From contig JAISVV010000072.1 of the NCBI GenBank assembly GCA_031271365.1, positions 1-5,589 on the forward strand: 5,589 nt of DNA. Reading direction: 5' to 3'. The translations under genes and the position numbers were made by a program. This DNA is from Elusimicrobiota bacterium. GTDB lineage: Bacteria > Elusimicrobiota > Elusimicrobia > Elusimicrobiales > Elusimicrobiaceae. Positions 1 to 5,589 of this stretch are shown here, one piece after another. Position 1 is the stretch's first letter, and the number at the start of each line of letters is the position of its first letter. The notes under the pieces were generated by a model, which was not told where the DNA came from, did no database searches, and saw nothing but the letters and a program-made list of their open reading frames with translations.

Positions 1-235
1 CGCGGCCGCGGCGCGCAGGGAAACTATTTTGGTTGACGATGTGCGCGCCTATCCCGGCCACATAGCCTGCGACGCCGCCAGCCGCAGCGAGATTGTTGTG
101 CCCATCATCAAAAAAGCCGGCGGAGTTTTTGGCGTGTTGGATATAGATTCTCCCCTGAAATTCCGCTTCGGTCCCGCCGAGCAAGCGGCGTTTGAAGAAA
201 TAGCAAAAATTTTTACAAAAGCCTGCGGCTTGTAA
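1..235 (+). CDS. msrC: Free methionine-(R)-sulfoxide reductase (fRMsr, GAF domain), C-terminal part, cut by window edge
   Basis: The reading frame is open from the first base (first whole codon at 2) to a TAA at 233-235, giving 77 residues. The TTG at 29 is an internal Leu codon, not a start, because the residues before it (AAARRETIL) already match the family. fRMsr reduces free L-methionine-(R)-sulfoxide to methionine in the cytosol with thioredoxin as reductant. The fragment carries the diagnostic motif GHIACDAASRSEIVVP, whose Cys corresponds to the catalytic Cys118 of E. coli MsrC. It is followed by GVLDIDSP and the final helix of the GAF fold. The partner Cys of the GVCG motif should lie just left of the window. 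E. coli MsrC is about 165 residues, so roughly half is visible. The gene converges on the tRNA and shares its terminator. The family call is strong; physiological role is inferred from the family. Confidence 0.9.
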   Translation, partial: AAAARRETILVDDVRAYPGHIACDAASRSEIVVPIIKKAGGVFGVLDIDSPLKFRFGPAEQAAFEEIAKIFTKACGL

Positions 236-256
236 ACAAGACGCCTCGCTTTATCC

Positions 257-279
257 CCCTCTCCCTTGACGGGAGGGGG
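257..279. repeat. GC-rich hairpin downstream of fRMsr
   Basis: A pyrimidine-rich arm (257-265) pairs with a purine-rich arm (271-279) around the loop TTGAC, giving nine base pairs including one G-T. No T-run follows on either strand, so it is not an obvious intrinsic terminator, although it could protect the 3' end of the fRMsr message. Its CCC...GGG design resembles the hairpins next to the 240-bp repeats elsewhere in the window, so it may be a small dispersed palindrome. Confidence 0.4.
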
Positions 280-294
280 CAGGTGAATACAAAC

Positions 295-324
295 AAAAAA
301 GCCCTCCGTTTCGGAGGGCTTTTT
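295..324. terminator. Bidirectional intrinsic terminator between fRMsr and tRNA-Phe
   Basis: Perfect 8-bp stem GCCCTCCG / CGGAGGGC (301-308 with 312-319) with a TTT loop. It is preceded by six A (295-300) and followed by five T (320-324). Read on either strand, the stem is followed by a T-run, so it can end both the rightward fRMsr message and the leftward tRNA transcript, whose mature 3' end lies only 11 bases from the stem. Confidence 0.88.
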
Positions 325-330
325 AAAATG

Positions 331-402
331 TGCCGGGGGACAGGATCGAACTGTCGACACCTGGTTTTTCAGACCAGTGCTCTACCACTGAGCTACCCCG
401 GC
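331..402 (-). tRNA. tRNA-Phe (anticodon GAA)
   Basis: A complete 72-nt cloverleaf on the - strand. The acceptor stem GCCGGGG/CCCCGGC is a perfect 7 bp, and the D stem GCTC/GAGC holds the loop AGTGGTA. The anticodon stem CTGGT/ACCAG encloses CTGAAAA, which places GAA at positions 34-36. The T stem GACAG/CTGTC encloses TTCGATC. The discriminator base is A. The CCA tail is not encoded (CAT follows), so it must be added by nucleotidyltransferase. The GAA anticodon reads the phenylalanine codons UUC and UUU. A promoter and a terminator flank it closely, so it looks like a single-gene transcription unit, with possible read-through from the transporter gene 48 bases upstream. Confidence 0.96.
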
Positions 403-418
403 GGGCCAGCTAGTACAT

Positions 419-447
419 ATAATATCAAATTATCAAAACGCTTACAA
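419..447 (-). promoter_or_regulatory. Sigma70-type promoter of tRNA-Phe
   Basis: On the - strand, TTGTAA (442-447) and TATTAT (419-424) are separated by exactly 17 bases. They match the -35 and -10 consensus at four and five of six positions. The expected start lies some 8-10 bases before the mature tRNA 5' end at 402, a normal leader length. The -35 box begins three bases beyond the stop codon of the transporter gene. Confidence 0.65.
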
Positions 448-450
448 ATT

Positions 451-1644
451 TTAAGCCGCCCGCCCGTTGTGGGCGCGCGCGGCCGCAAGCGCAAAAAGCG
501 CGGCCGGTATAATAAATAAGACGGCTGTAAACACCGCCGTTTTAAGCCCGTAAATATCCGAAGCGCGCCCTATAAACGCCGGTGACAGCGCGTCGCCAAG
601 CGCGTGTATTATAAAAATATTTAAGGCAAAAGCCATTGAGCGTATTTTTAAATACGTCACCTGCACTACGGCTGCGTTCATGGGGCCGGTTTGCAAAAAC
701 ACAAACATAATCGCAAAGCCCAAAAGTATCAAAGCCGCCGCTTTGCCCGTTGCAAATAAAGCCGCAAAAGCAAAAGGCAGGGCCAAAATAAAACTTGCCG
801 CCGCGGTTAAAAAATAAGCCTTATTTGTTTTTATAAAAAGCCTGTCGGCAATAAGCCCGCCCAAAAACGTGCCCGCCGCGCCGGCAATTATCGTAAGGCC
901 GCCAAAAACCGCGCCCGCCTGGGCCACGTTAAAATCAAAATAGCGGTGCAGATAAGTTGGCATCCAGGCGGCAAGCCCGCCTAAAGTAAAAGTGCCCATG
1001 GCCTGCGAAAGACAGGTAAATAAAAAGGGTTTATTTTTAAGCAGTTTAAGATATTCAACAGCTTTGGGCCGCTGTTCTTTTGGCGCGGCCATGCGTTTAT
1101 CTTTAAGCGCAAATAATGCAACTGCGGCTAAAATGACCCCCGGCAGGCCGACGATGTAAAAAGCCGTCCGCCAGCCAAAGCGGTGCCCAAGGCCCGCGCC
1201 CAAAAGGTAGCCCAGCGCGCTGCCCAAAGGCAAAGCCAGCGCAAATAAAGATAAAACTTTCGCCCGGGCCTTAACGGGGAACTGCTCCGCCGCGAAAGAG
1301 GGCGATACGCTTGTAAAGCCCGCCTCGCCCACGCCGATAAGCCCGCGCGCAAAAATCATCTGCCCGTAATTTTTAACCAGGCCCGTAAGCATGGTGGCCG
1401 CGCTCCACAAAAACGCGGTGGAAGCTATCCAAATTTGCCGCGGCGTCCTGTCGGCAAAATACCCGATAACCGGCGCTGCGAGCATATAAACAATCATAAA
1501 GGCCGAGCCCAAAAACCCAAGCTGCGTATCGGTTAAATGTAAATCAATTTTAATCAGTGGAAAGACGGCAAAAAGTATCTGCCTGTCAATATAATTAAGC
1601 AGGTTAATCGCGGCCAGCAGGATAAAAATATTCCTTGGTTTCAT
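451..1644 (-). CDS. MFS transporter, Spinster (Spns)-like
   Basis: A 397-residue, very hydrophobic protein with the layout of a 12-helix major facilitator, split by a charged loop at about residues 181-205 between the two halves. Motifs seen are NYIDRQ at 17-22 in helix 1, motif A GYFADRTPRQ at 61-70, GVGEAG at 104-109 in helix 4, GSALGYLLGAGLG at 141-153, and a second motif-A-like GGLIADR at 262-268. NYxDR with GVGEA and the GSxLGY stretch points to the Spinster-like group. Known animal members export lysophospholipids and sphingosine 1-phosphate, but substrates of most bacterial members are unknown, so none is assigned here. The Asp/Arg in helix 1 and Glu107 fit proton coupling. The ATG overlaps the trmL stop codon (ATGA), and a GAGG lies 8 bases upstream inside trmL, so it is probably translationally coupled. 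Length is slightly below typical Spns proteins. Alternative: another MFS sugar-acid or drug exporter. Confidence 0.85.
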   Translation of the reverse strand: MKPRNIFILLAAINLLNYIDRQILFAVFPLIKIDLHLTDTQLGFLGSAFMIVYMLAAPVIGYFADRTPRQIWIASTAFLWSAATMLTGLVKNYGQMIFARGLIGVGEAGFTSVSPSFAAEQFPVKARAKVLSLFALALPLGSALGYLLGAGLGHRFGWRTAFYIVGLPGVILAAVALFALKDKRMAAPKEQRPKAVEYLKLLKNKPFLFTCLSQAMGTFTLGGLAAWMPTYLHRYFDFNVAQAGAVFGGLTIIAGAAGTFLGGLIADRLFIKTNKAYFLTAAASFILALPFAFAALFATGKAAALILLGFAIMFVFLQTGPMNAAVVQVTYLKIRSMAFALNIFIIHALGDALSPAFIGRASDIYGLKTAVFTAVLFIIPAALFALAAARAHNGRAA

Positions 1645-2087
1645 CTTATTTGCCTCAGCGCCTCATATAAGCACACCGCCGCCGAGGACGATAAATTTAA
1701 CGAGCGTATATTATCCACCATAGGTATGCGGTGTAAATTATCTTTATAATCGGTATAGAAATTTTTAGGAAACCCGCAAGACTCGCTGCCAAAAACAAGA
1801 TAATCGCCTTTTTTAAATTTGATATCCCACAAATCCTTTTTGCCTTTGGTAGAGAAAAAATACAAAGCCGCCCCGGCCGGCACGCCCGCCAAAAATTCCT
1901 CAAAGGCGCCGTAGCGCGTATACTTAAGCAGCGGCCAATAATCCAGCCCGCTGCGGCGAATCTCTTTCTCTTCAATCTTAAACCCAAGTTTGCCCACAAG
2001 GTGCAAATGCGTCCCCGTAGCCACGCAGGTGCGCCCGATATTGCCGGTATTAAAAGGAATTTCAGGATTAATCAAAACAATATTCAT
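1641..2087 (-). CDS. trmL: tRNA (cytidine/uridine(34)-2'-O)-methyltransferase TrmL (SPOUT family)
   Basis: A 148-residue protein close to E. coli TrmL/YibK (157). TrmL uses S-adenosylmethionine to methylate the 2'-O of the wobble nucleotide (C/U34) of certain leucine tRNAs. All three SPOUT motifs are visible: NTGNIGRTC at 13-21, FGSESCGFP at 99-107, and IPMVDNIRSLNLSSSAAV at 121-138, which forms the AdoMet-binding trefoil knot. LRRAGLDY of E. coli corresponds to IRRSGLDY at 43-50. I chose the ATG at 2087 because family members begin directly with M-(L)-NIVL. An upstream TTG at 2108 would add seven residues with no counterpart. No clear Shine-Dalgarno precedes the ATG. The stop overlaps the start of the MFS gene by four bases, so the pair forms an operon. 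I see no functional link between the two beyond co-transcription. No convincing promoter is visible upstream. Confidence 0.93.
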   Translation of the reverse strand: MNIVLINPEIPFNTGNIGRTCVATGTHLHLVGKLGFKIEEKEIRRSGLDYWPLLKYTRYGAFEEFLAGVPAGAALYFFSTKGKKDLWDIKFKKGDYLVFGSESCGFPKNFYTDYKDNLHRIPMVDNIRSLNLSSSAAVCLYEALRQIR

Positions 2088-2343
2088 ACGCAAAAAGCTG
2101 CGGCCCAATTTGTATACCGACTACAGCAGCAACCATGTTTTTTATAAGCTGACTAATGTATAGAGTTACTCTTAGCTAGTTCCCATTTCCGCATTACAGC
2201 CTCAAGCGGAAGATTGCCGCGGACCCTGGCGGCCCTCGCAATGACTTTATTAATAAGTCCGCGCTCAAAGAGCCGCGTCCAAGCCGTGTCCTGTTGTGTA
2301 GTGTAGTTGCCGTCCCCATCCTGGCAGGGAAGGTTTCTCGGCA
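2088..2343. other. Intergenic stretch with a lone terminal motif and element fragment, no gene
   Basis: 256 bases between trmL and repeat copy A. No credible gene is present: the 63-codon open frame on the - strand runs straight into the repeat and matches no family I know. The trmL leader must lie here, but only weak -10-like strings (TATACA, TATAAA) without matching -35 boxes are seen. The stretch holds a terminal-repeat-like motif (2212-2245), a small palindrome GACTT-TATTAAT-AAGTC (2243-2259), and a 20-base piece (2323-2342) that repeats the core of the 240-bp element with one inserted base. Confidence 0.6.
2212..2245 (-). repeat. Isolated copy of the GTCATTGCGAGG...GCGGCAATC motif
   Basis: Read on the - strand, this 34-base unit begins GTCATTGCGAGG and ends CCGCGGCAATC, with a variable GC-rich middle. 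It matches the motifs found near both ends of each 240-bp element (2372-2408, 2547-2579, 5354-5385, 5525-5561). The outer TTGC/GCAA arms make it an imperfect palindrome. It stands alone here, 99 bases from copy A, and may be the relic of another element copy. Confidence 0.65.
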
Positions 2344-2583
2344 TTCGACGGGCGGCGTCTTCCAGACGCCCGTCGTTGCGAGGCCGCGTACCTGCGGCCG
2401 CGGCAATCCACGTTCATATTGGTGCTGTTGTTATATATAAGGCCTTAAAGCCTTTGGCGGCGTCATGAGCCGAAAACCTTCCCTGCCGAAAGTCTTACGT
2501 GTAAGCATTCGCGCCCGTGGAAAGGGCAATTACAAAGGCAACGACTGAATTGCCGTGCCGCTTCGCTCCTCGCAATGACGGCG
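2344..2583 (+). repeat. 240-bp inverted repeat element, copy A
   Basis: Matches the reverse complement of 5350-5589 over 240 positions without gaps, with 12 differences. In order it has a strong hairpin at 2346-2375 (arms CGACG/CGTCG and GGCGTCT/AGACGCC, loop TCC, three-base bulge), then a terminal-type motif GTCGTTGCGAGG...GCGGCAATC at 2372-2408. An AT-rich centre follows, containing AAGGC/GCCTT arms, then a conserved core including CTTACGTGTAAG. Last is the inverted terminal motif at 2547-2579. The left boundary is uncertain because copy B reaches the window edge. No open frame specific to it is convincing. It resembles a miniature non-autonomous element or a large REP/BIME-like repeat. It lies downstream of glgP and could also shape that message's 3' end. 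Confidence 0.92.
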
Positions 2584-2673
2584 AGGGAGAGGGCCCGCCT
2601 CCGATTACGGCGGGGGAGAGGCAGCCCGCCCGATAACGGGCTAAAAAGCGCAAGCGCAAAGCACACGCGCCGC
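2584..2673 (-). terminator. Hairpin cluster with possible glgP terminator
   Basis: The 90 bases after the glgP stop contain, on the - strand, a GCGC-rich stretch with a poor potential stem followed by TTTTT (2642-2647). Beyond it is a hairpin GCCCG-TTAT-CGGGC (2628-2641), then a second, CCCGCC/GGCGGG (2594-2614 region). None is a textbook terminator: the T-run follows a weak stem, and the good stems lack T-runs. Transcription of glgP probably ends in or just beyond this cluster, but the exact site is not evident. Confidence 0.3.
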
Positions 2674-5211
2674 CTAAATCTCCCACCGCGCGTGCACAGG
2701 CGTAAAAGGATTAGGGATATTCTTATTAAACGGCAAAATACGCAAAGCATAATCATGCCTTCCGCTGGAGCAAGGCTTATCATCCACTTCATACAGATAA
2801 ACGTCGCCGTCTTTGCCGGTGTTAATCATATCCACTTCGCGTATAGTTTCAAACGCGCCGCCTAAAGAGCGCAGCCCAAGCTGCAGCTGCACCACAACGT
2901 CCTGCGGTTTTAAATCGCCCAGCGTAACGCGCGCTTTAAATTTAATGCCTTGCCCCACCAAAACCGCTTTATCTATAGGCGGCGTATCGTTGGTGATAGA
3001 AACGCGCGGCCAGTTTTGCGCAATAGCCCCGCGCCATTTGGAAAGCGCCACCGCCGCGCCGTCGGATTTTAAAATCCTGCCGTAGTAAGCGGCGTTAGAG
3101 TAGAACCTCTGATAATATTCCTGCAGCATTCTGTTTGTGTTAAATACGGGCGTCAGGCCTTTGATGGAGGCCTTCATCATCTTTATCCAGTGGTCCGGTA
3201 AATCATTTTCGTTGCGCTGGTAGTAGAGGGGGGCTATCTCGTTTTCTATTAAATTATATAAAGCCTGCGATTCCACCTCGTCGCGCTGCTCGTCATTTAA
3301 GTACGATTTTGCGCCGATTATGGACCAGCTGAAATCGCAAGGGCCCACCTCGGCCCACCAGCCGTCTAAAATAGAGCATTGCAGCCCGCCGTTTAAAGCC
3401 ACCTTCATGCCGCTTGTGCCCGAGGCTTCCATCGGCCTGATAGGCGTATTAAGCCAAACGTCCACGCCCTGCACCATATAGCGGGCAAGGTTCATATTAT
3501 AATCTTCCACAAAAACAACTTTGCCTTTAAAGCGCGGCTGCTGCATGGCGTTATAAATTTGTTTTATGTATTCTTTACCCGCATTGTCCGCCGGATGCGC
3601 TTTGCCGGCAAAAACAAATTGCACGGGGCGCTCTTTATTATTAACGATTTCGGCAAGGCGGTCTAAATCTTTAAATAAAAGCGTGGCCCTTTTATAGGTG
3701 GCAAAACGCCGCGCAAAGCCGATGGTAAGGGCGTCTTCGCTTAAAAGCCGCGGGAACGCGCTTGCCATAGCTAAATTATTGCGCGCCGCGTGGCTTGCCG
3801 CTTTGCTGCGCACGTGCTGTATAAGTTTTTCCTTGCGGCCCTGGTGCGTGTACCACAAAGCGTCATGCGGGATATCGTCAACTTTGCTCCATACTTCTTT
3901 TGTAAGATTTGCCATGCAACCGTCGCCCAGATATTTTTGATACATTGCGCTGTGCTCGTGGCTTGTCCAGCTGGCGGCGTGTACGCCGTTGGTGATGCTG
4001 GTTATCGGCACCTCGTTTACGTTAAGGCCCTCCCAAATATGCTGCCACATTTGGCGCGAAACCTCGCCGTGCAATTTTGCGACGCCGTTTAAATAAGCGG
4101 ATAGTTTTAAGGCAAACACCGTCATGCAAAACTGCGGGCTTTGGGGGGCTTCTTTGCCTAAGTCCAAAAATTCGTCCCAGCCGATGCCAAGGGCGGTTAC
4201 ATAAGGGTCCATGTATTTTTTGATAAGGTTGAAGTCAAAATACTCGTTGCCGGCTATAACCGGCGTGTGCGTGGTAAAGCACGAGGTGGCCCACACTATT
4301 TCCCTGGCCTGCTCAAAAGTTAATTTGCGGTTTTGCATTATCCTTATGGCGCGCTCGCACAGCAAAAAGGCGCTGTGGCCTTCGTTGATGTGGTAAACGT
4401 CGGGCGATATGCCCATAGCGTGCAGCGCTTTAACGCCGCCTATACCCAGCACTATCTCTTGCTTAATTCTGTTCTCCCTGTCGCCGCCGTAGAGCTGCTC
4501 CGTTATCGTGCGGTGCTGGGGGGCGTTTTCGGGCAAATTAGTGTCCAAAAGATACAGGGAGGTGCGGCCCACTGGCACGCGCCAAAGCATGGCTTTAACC
4601 ACCTCGCGCCCCAAAGGGATATCCACGGTTAAATTGCCGCCGTCTTTATTTAAAACCGCTTCTACGGACATATGGGCCCAGTCGTTTTCGGGGTATTCTT
4701 CGCCCTGCCAGCCGTCTTTATTTAAAACCTGTTTAACATAGCCTTTTTGGTAAAAAAGCCCCATGCCGATAACGGGCATGCCAAGGTCGCTGGCGCTTTT
4801 CATGTGGTCGCCCGATAGCATGCCAAGGCCGCCGGAGTATATGGGCAAGCCCTCGCCTATGCCGTATTCCATGGAAAAATAGGCAACTTTAAAATTGTCT
4901 TTGCCCTCGCCTTTGTTTTGGTTAAACCAGGTGTTCTTATCGGCCTGATAGGCGCGGTAGAGGCGTTCTACAAAATTTAAGTGTTCTATAAAATCTTTGT
5001 CGCGGCTAAGTTCTTCCAGGCGGGCCTGGGACACGCTTGACATCAGCCATTTCGGCATGCGTTTGGATTGGCGCCATAGCTTTTCGTCTATCCTTAAAAA
5101 AAGCATAATGGCGGGCCAGTTCCAGGCGAACCACATATTGTTTGAAAGTTCTTCCAGAAATTTCATGTTTTCCGGTAAATTCGGGGTTACTTTAAAGGAA
5201 TGGATTTTCAT
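2674..5211 (-). CDS. glgP: Alpha-glucan (glycogen/maltodextrin) phosphorylase, GT35
   Basis: An 845-residue cytosolic PLP enzyme that releases alpha-D-glucose 1-phosphate from the non-reducing ends of alpha-1,4-glucans using phosphate. Residues from about 10 to 100 match the DUF3417-type N-terminal region (NNMWFAWNWPAIMLF). The catalytic core follows: VAYFSMEYGIGEGLPIYSGG (109-128), GLGMLSGDH (128-136), NEGHSAF (276-282), TTHTPV (313-318), SITNGVH (405-411), the phosphate-site segment RRFATYKR (501-508), and EASGTSGMKVALNGG (595-609), where Lys603 should bind PLP. GTSGMK instead of GTSNMK and the overall pattern mark the alpha-glucan phosphorylase subfamily seen in Thermotoga and Thermus, not the E. 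coli GlgP/MalP type. A C-terminal beta-rich region (about 735-845) ends NPFTPVHARW, as in longer subfamily members. The ATG at 5211 is supported by GAGAG seven bases upstream. The gene stands alone, with no other glycogen gene in view, and is bracketed by inverted 240-bp repeats. All key residues are present, so it should be active. Confidence 0.96.
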   Translation of the reverse strand: MKIHSFKVTPNLPENMKFLEELSNNMWFAWNWPAIMLFLRIDEKLWRQSKRMPKWLMSSVSQARLEELSRDKDFIEHLNFVERLYRAYQADKNTWFNQNKGEGKDNFKVAYFSMEYGIGEGLPIYSGGLGMLSGDHMKSASDLGMPVIGMGLFYQKGYVKQVLNKDGWQGEEYPENDWAHMSVEAVLNKDGGNLTVDIPLGREVVKAMLWRVPVGRTSLYLLDTNLPENAPQHRTITEQLYGGDRENRIKQEIVLGIGGVKALHAMGISPDVYHINEGHSAFLLCERAIRIMQNRKLTFEQAREIVWATSCFTTHTPVIAGNEYFDFNLIKKYMDPYVTALGIGWDEFLDLGKEAPQSPQFCMTVFALKLSAYLNGVAKLHGEVSRQMWQHIWEGLNVNEVPITSITNGVHAASWTSHEHSAMYQKYLGDGCMANLTKEVWSKVDDIPHDALWYTHQGRKEKLIQHVRSKAASHAARNNLAMASAFPRLLSEDALTIGFARRFATYKRATLLFKDLDRLAEIVNNKERPVQFVFAGKAHPADNAGKEYIKQIYNAMQQPRFKGKVVFVEDYNMNLARYMVQGVDVWLNTPIRPMEASGTSGMKVALNGGLQCSILDGWWAEVGPCDFSWSIIGAKSYLNDEQRDEVESQALYNLIENEIAPLYYQRNENDLPDHWIKMMKASIKGLTPVFNTNRMLQEYYQRFYSNAAYYGRILKSDGAAVALSKWRGAIAQNWPRVSITNDTPPIDKAVLVGQGIKFKARVTLGDLKPQDVVVQLQLGLRSLGGAFETIREVDMINTGKDGDVYLYEVDDKPCSSGRHDYALRILPFNKNIPNPFTPVHARWEI

Positions 5212-5241
5212 TTTTTATCTCTCTTTTTTGATATTTAATAT

Positions 5242-5271
5242 AGTATATAAATTTAGCGGGCTTGTTGTGCA
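5242..5271 (-). promoter_or_regulatory. Candidate glgP promoter
   Basis: On the - strand, TGCACA (5266-5271; four of six to consensus) and TATACT (5242-5247; five of six) are 18 bases apart in an AT-rich stretch. A start near 5235 would give a leader of about 25 bases containing the AAGAGAG ribosome binding site. An overlapping TATATT is an alternative -10. No operator-like palindrome is seen at the boxes. Confidence 0.4.
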
Positions 5272-5294
5272 GGGGGGCAATGTGTTGCTGCTAT

Positions 5295-5340
5295 ATCCCT
5301 AACGGGGGATGCCGCCCGCCTCTCTTCCGTGCCGTCACGG
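5295..5340. repeat. Two short hairpins between glgP promoter and repeat copy B
   Basis: ATCCC/GGGAT arms (5295-5299 with 5306-5310) and a perfect CCGTG-CCGT-CACGG hairpin (5327-5340) lie on the inner side of copy B. Similar CCC...GGG hairpins lie on the inner side of copy A (2594-2641), although the sequences are not alignable with confidence. Neither is followed by a T-run. They may be degenerate extensions of the repeat or separate small palindromes. Confidence 0.45.
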
Positions 5341-5349
5341 GGCCGCTTC

Positions 5350-5589
5350 CGCCGTCATTGCGAGGAGCGCAGCGACGCGGCAATCCAGTCGTTGCCTTTG
5401 TCGTTCCCCTTTCCACGGGCGCGAATGCTTACACGTAAGACTTTCGGCAGGGAAGGTTTTCGGCTCATGACGCCGCCAAAGGCTTTAAGGTCTTATGTAT
5501 AATAACAGCACCAATAAGAACGAGGATTGCCGCGGCCGCAGGTACGCGGCCTCGCAACGACGGGCGTCTGGAAGACGCCGCCCGTCGAA
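5350..5589 (-). repeat. 240-bp inverted repeat element, copy B
   Basis: Inverted partner of copy A, upstream of glgP and reaching the last base of the window, so its outer boundary is not visible and it may be longer. It carries the same parts in reverse order: terminal motif at 5354-5385, core with CTTACACGTAAG, AT-rich centre, terminal motif at 5525-5561, and the strong hairpin at 5558-5587. The 12 differences from copy A are all substitutions, falling in the AT-rich centre and toward the glgP-proximal end. The 67 bases at the outer end (5523-5589) are identical in both copies. It contains no transposase or other recognisable gene. Confidence 0.92.

Noticed and set aside
283..519. 78-codon + strand frame over the tRNA
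   Set aside because: It reads through the antisense of tRNA-Phe, its terminator and its promoter into the end of the transporter gene; it is not a gene.
2088..2108. TTG at 2108 as the trmL start
   Set aside because: The extra seven residues (MGRSFLR) are absent from the family, whose members begin at M-(L)-NIVL. No ribosome binding site favours the TTG.
2153..2344. 63-codon open frame on the - strand between trmL and copy A
   Set aside because: It is formed by the repeat motif and flanking intergenic DNA, has no clear ribosome binding site and resembles no protein family I recognise.
2463..2865. Open frames on both strands across copy A and the glgP 3' end
   Set aside because: They are Arg/Ser-rich translations of GC-rich repeat sequence running into the glgP coding region in other frames.
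5212..5349. Riboswitch or leader RNA upstream of glgP
   Set aside because: The predicted leader is only about 25 bases. The hairpins at 5295-5340 lie upstream of the likely promoter and match no riboswitch class I know.
2344..5589. CRISPR array or phage attachment sites
   Set aside because: The repeats are two long inverted copies with no spaced short direct repeats. No Cas, integrase or tRNA-derived direct repeat is present.
2344..5589. Autonomous insertion sequence
   Set aside because: No transposase or DDE/HUH-type motif is encoded in either copy or between them; the only gene inside is glgP.

Overview
The window is bacterial chromosome with a base composition that looks roughly balanced by eye. 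It holds three complete protein genes, one gene cut by the left edge and one tRNA. The lineage cannot be fixed from these genes. The short Thermotoga/Thermus-like type of alpha-glucan phosphorylase and the abundant small hairpin repeats suggest an uncultured or anaerobic gut or sediment bacterium. I considered Elusimicrobiota, but this is only a guess.

Layout: on the + strand, positions 1-235 encode the C-terminal half of a free methionine-(R)-sulfoxide reductase (fRMsr, GAF fold). It converges on a strong bidirectional terminator (295-324), shared with a tRNA-Phe(GAA) on the - strand (331-402). The tRNA has its own good promoter (419-447). Upstream of it on the - strand is a two-gene unit in which trmL (tRNA Cm/Um34 methyltransferase) overlaps a Spinster-like MFS transporter by ATGA. 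Next, still on the - strand, is a full-length alpha-glucan (glycogen/maltodextrin) phosphorylase, glgP, with its own ribosome binding site and a plausible promoter.

The main surprise is between the genes. A 240-bp element (2344-2583) recurs in inverted orientation at 5350-5589, with no gaps and 12 differences by my hand alignment (95 % identity). The two copies bracket glgP and 2766 bp in all. Each copy has imperfect inverted termini of the type GTCRTTGCGAGG...GCGGCAATC, a strong internal hairpin and no coding capacity, so it resembles a miniature non-autonomous mobile element or a large REP-like repeat. A fifth, isolated copy of the terminal motif and a rearranged fragment of the element core lie between copy A and trmL. 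That intergenic stretch of about 590 bp therefore looks like a site of repeated insertion.

Functionally the genes are housekeeping: oxidative repair of free methionine, tRNA supply and wobble modification, solute or lipid export, and storage-glucan breakdown to glucose 1-phosphate. I see no defence system, CRISPR array, transposase or secondary-metabolite locus. The item worth following up is the inverted repeat pair around glgP.
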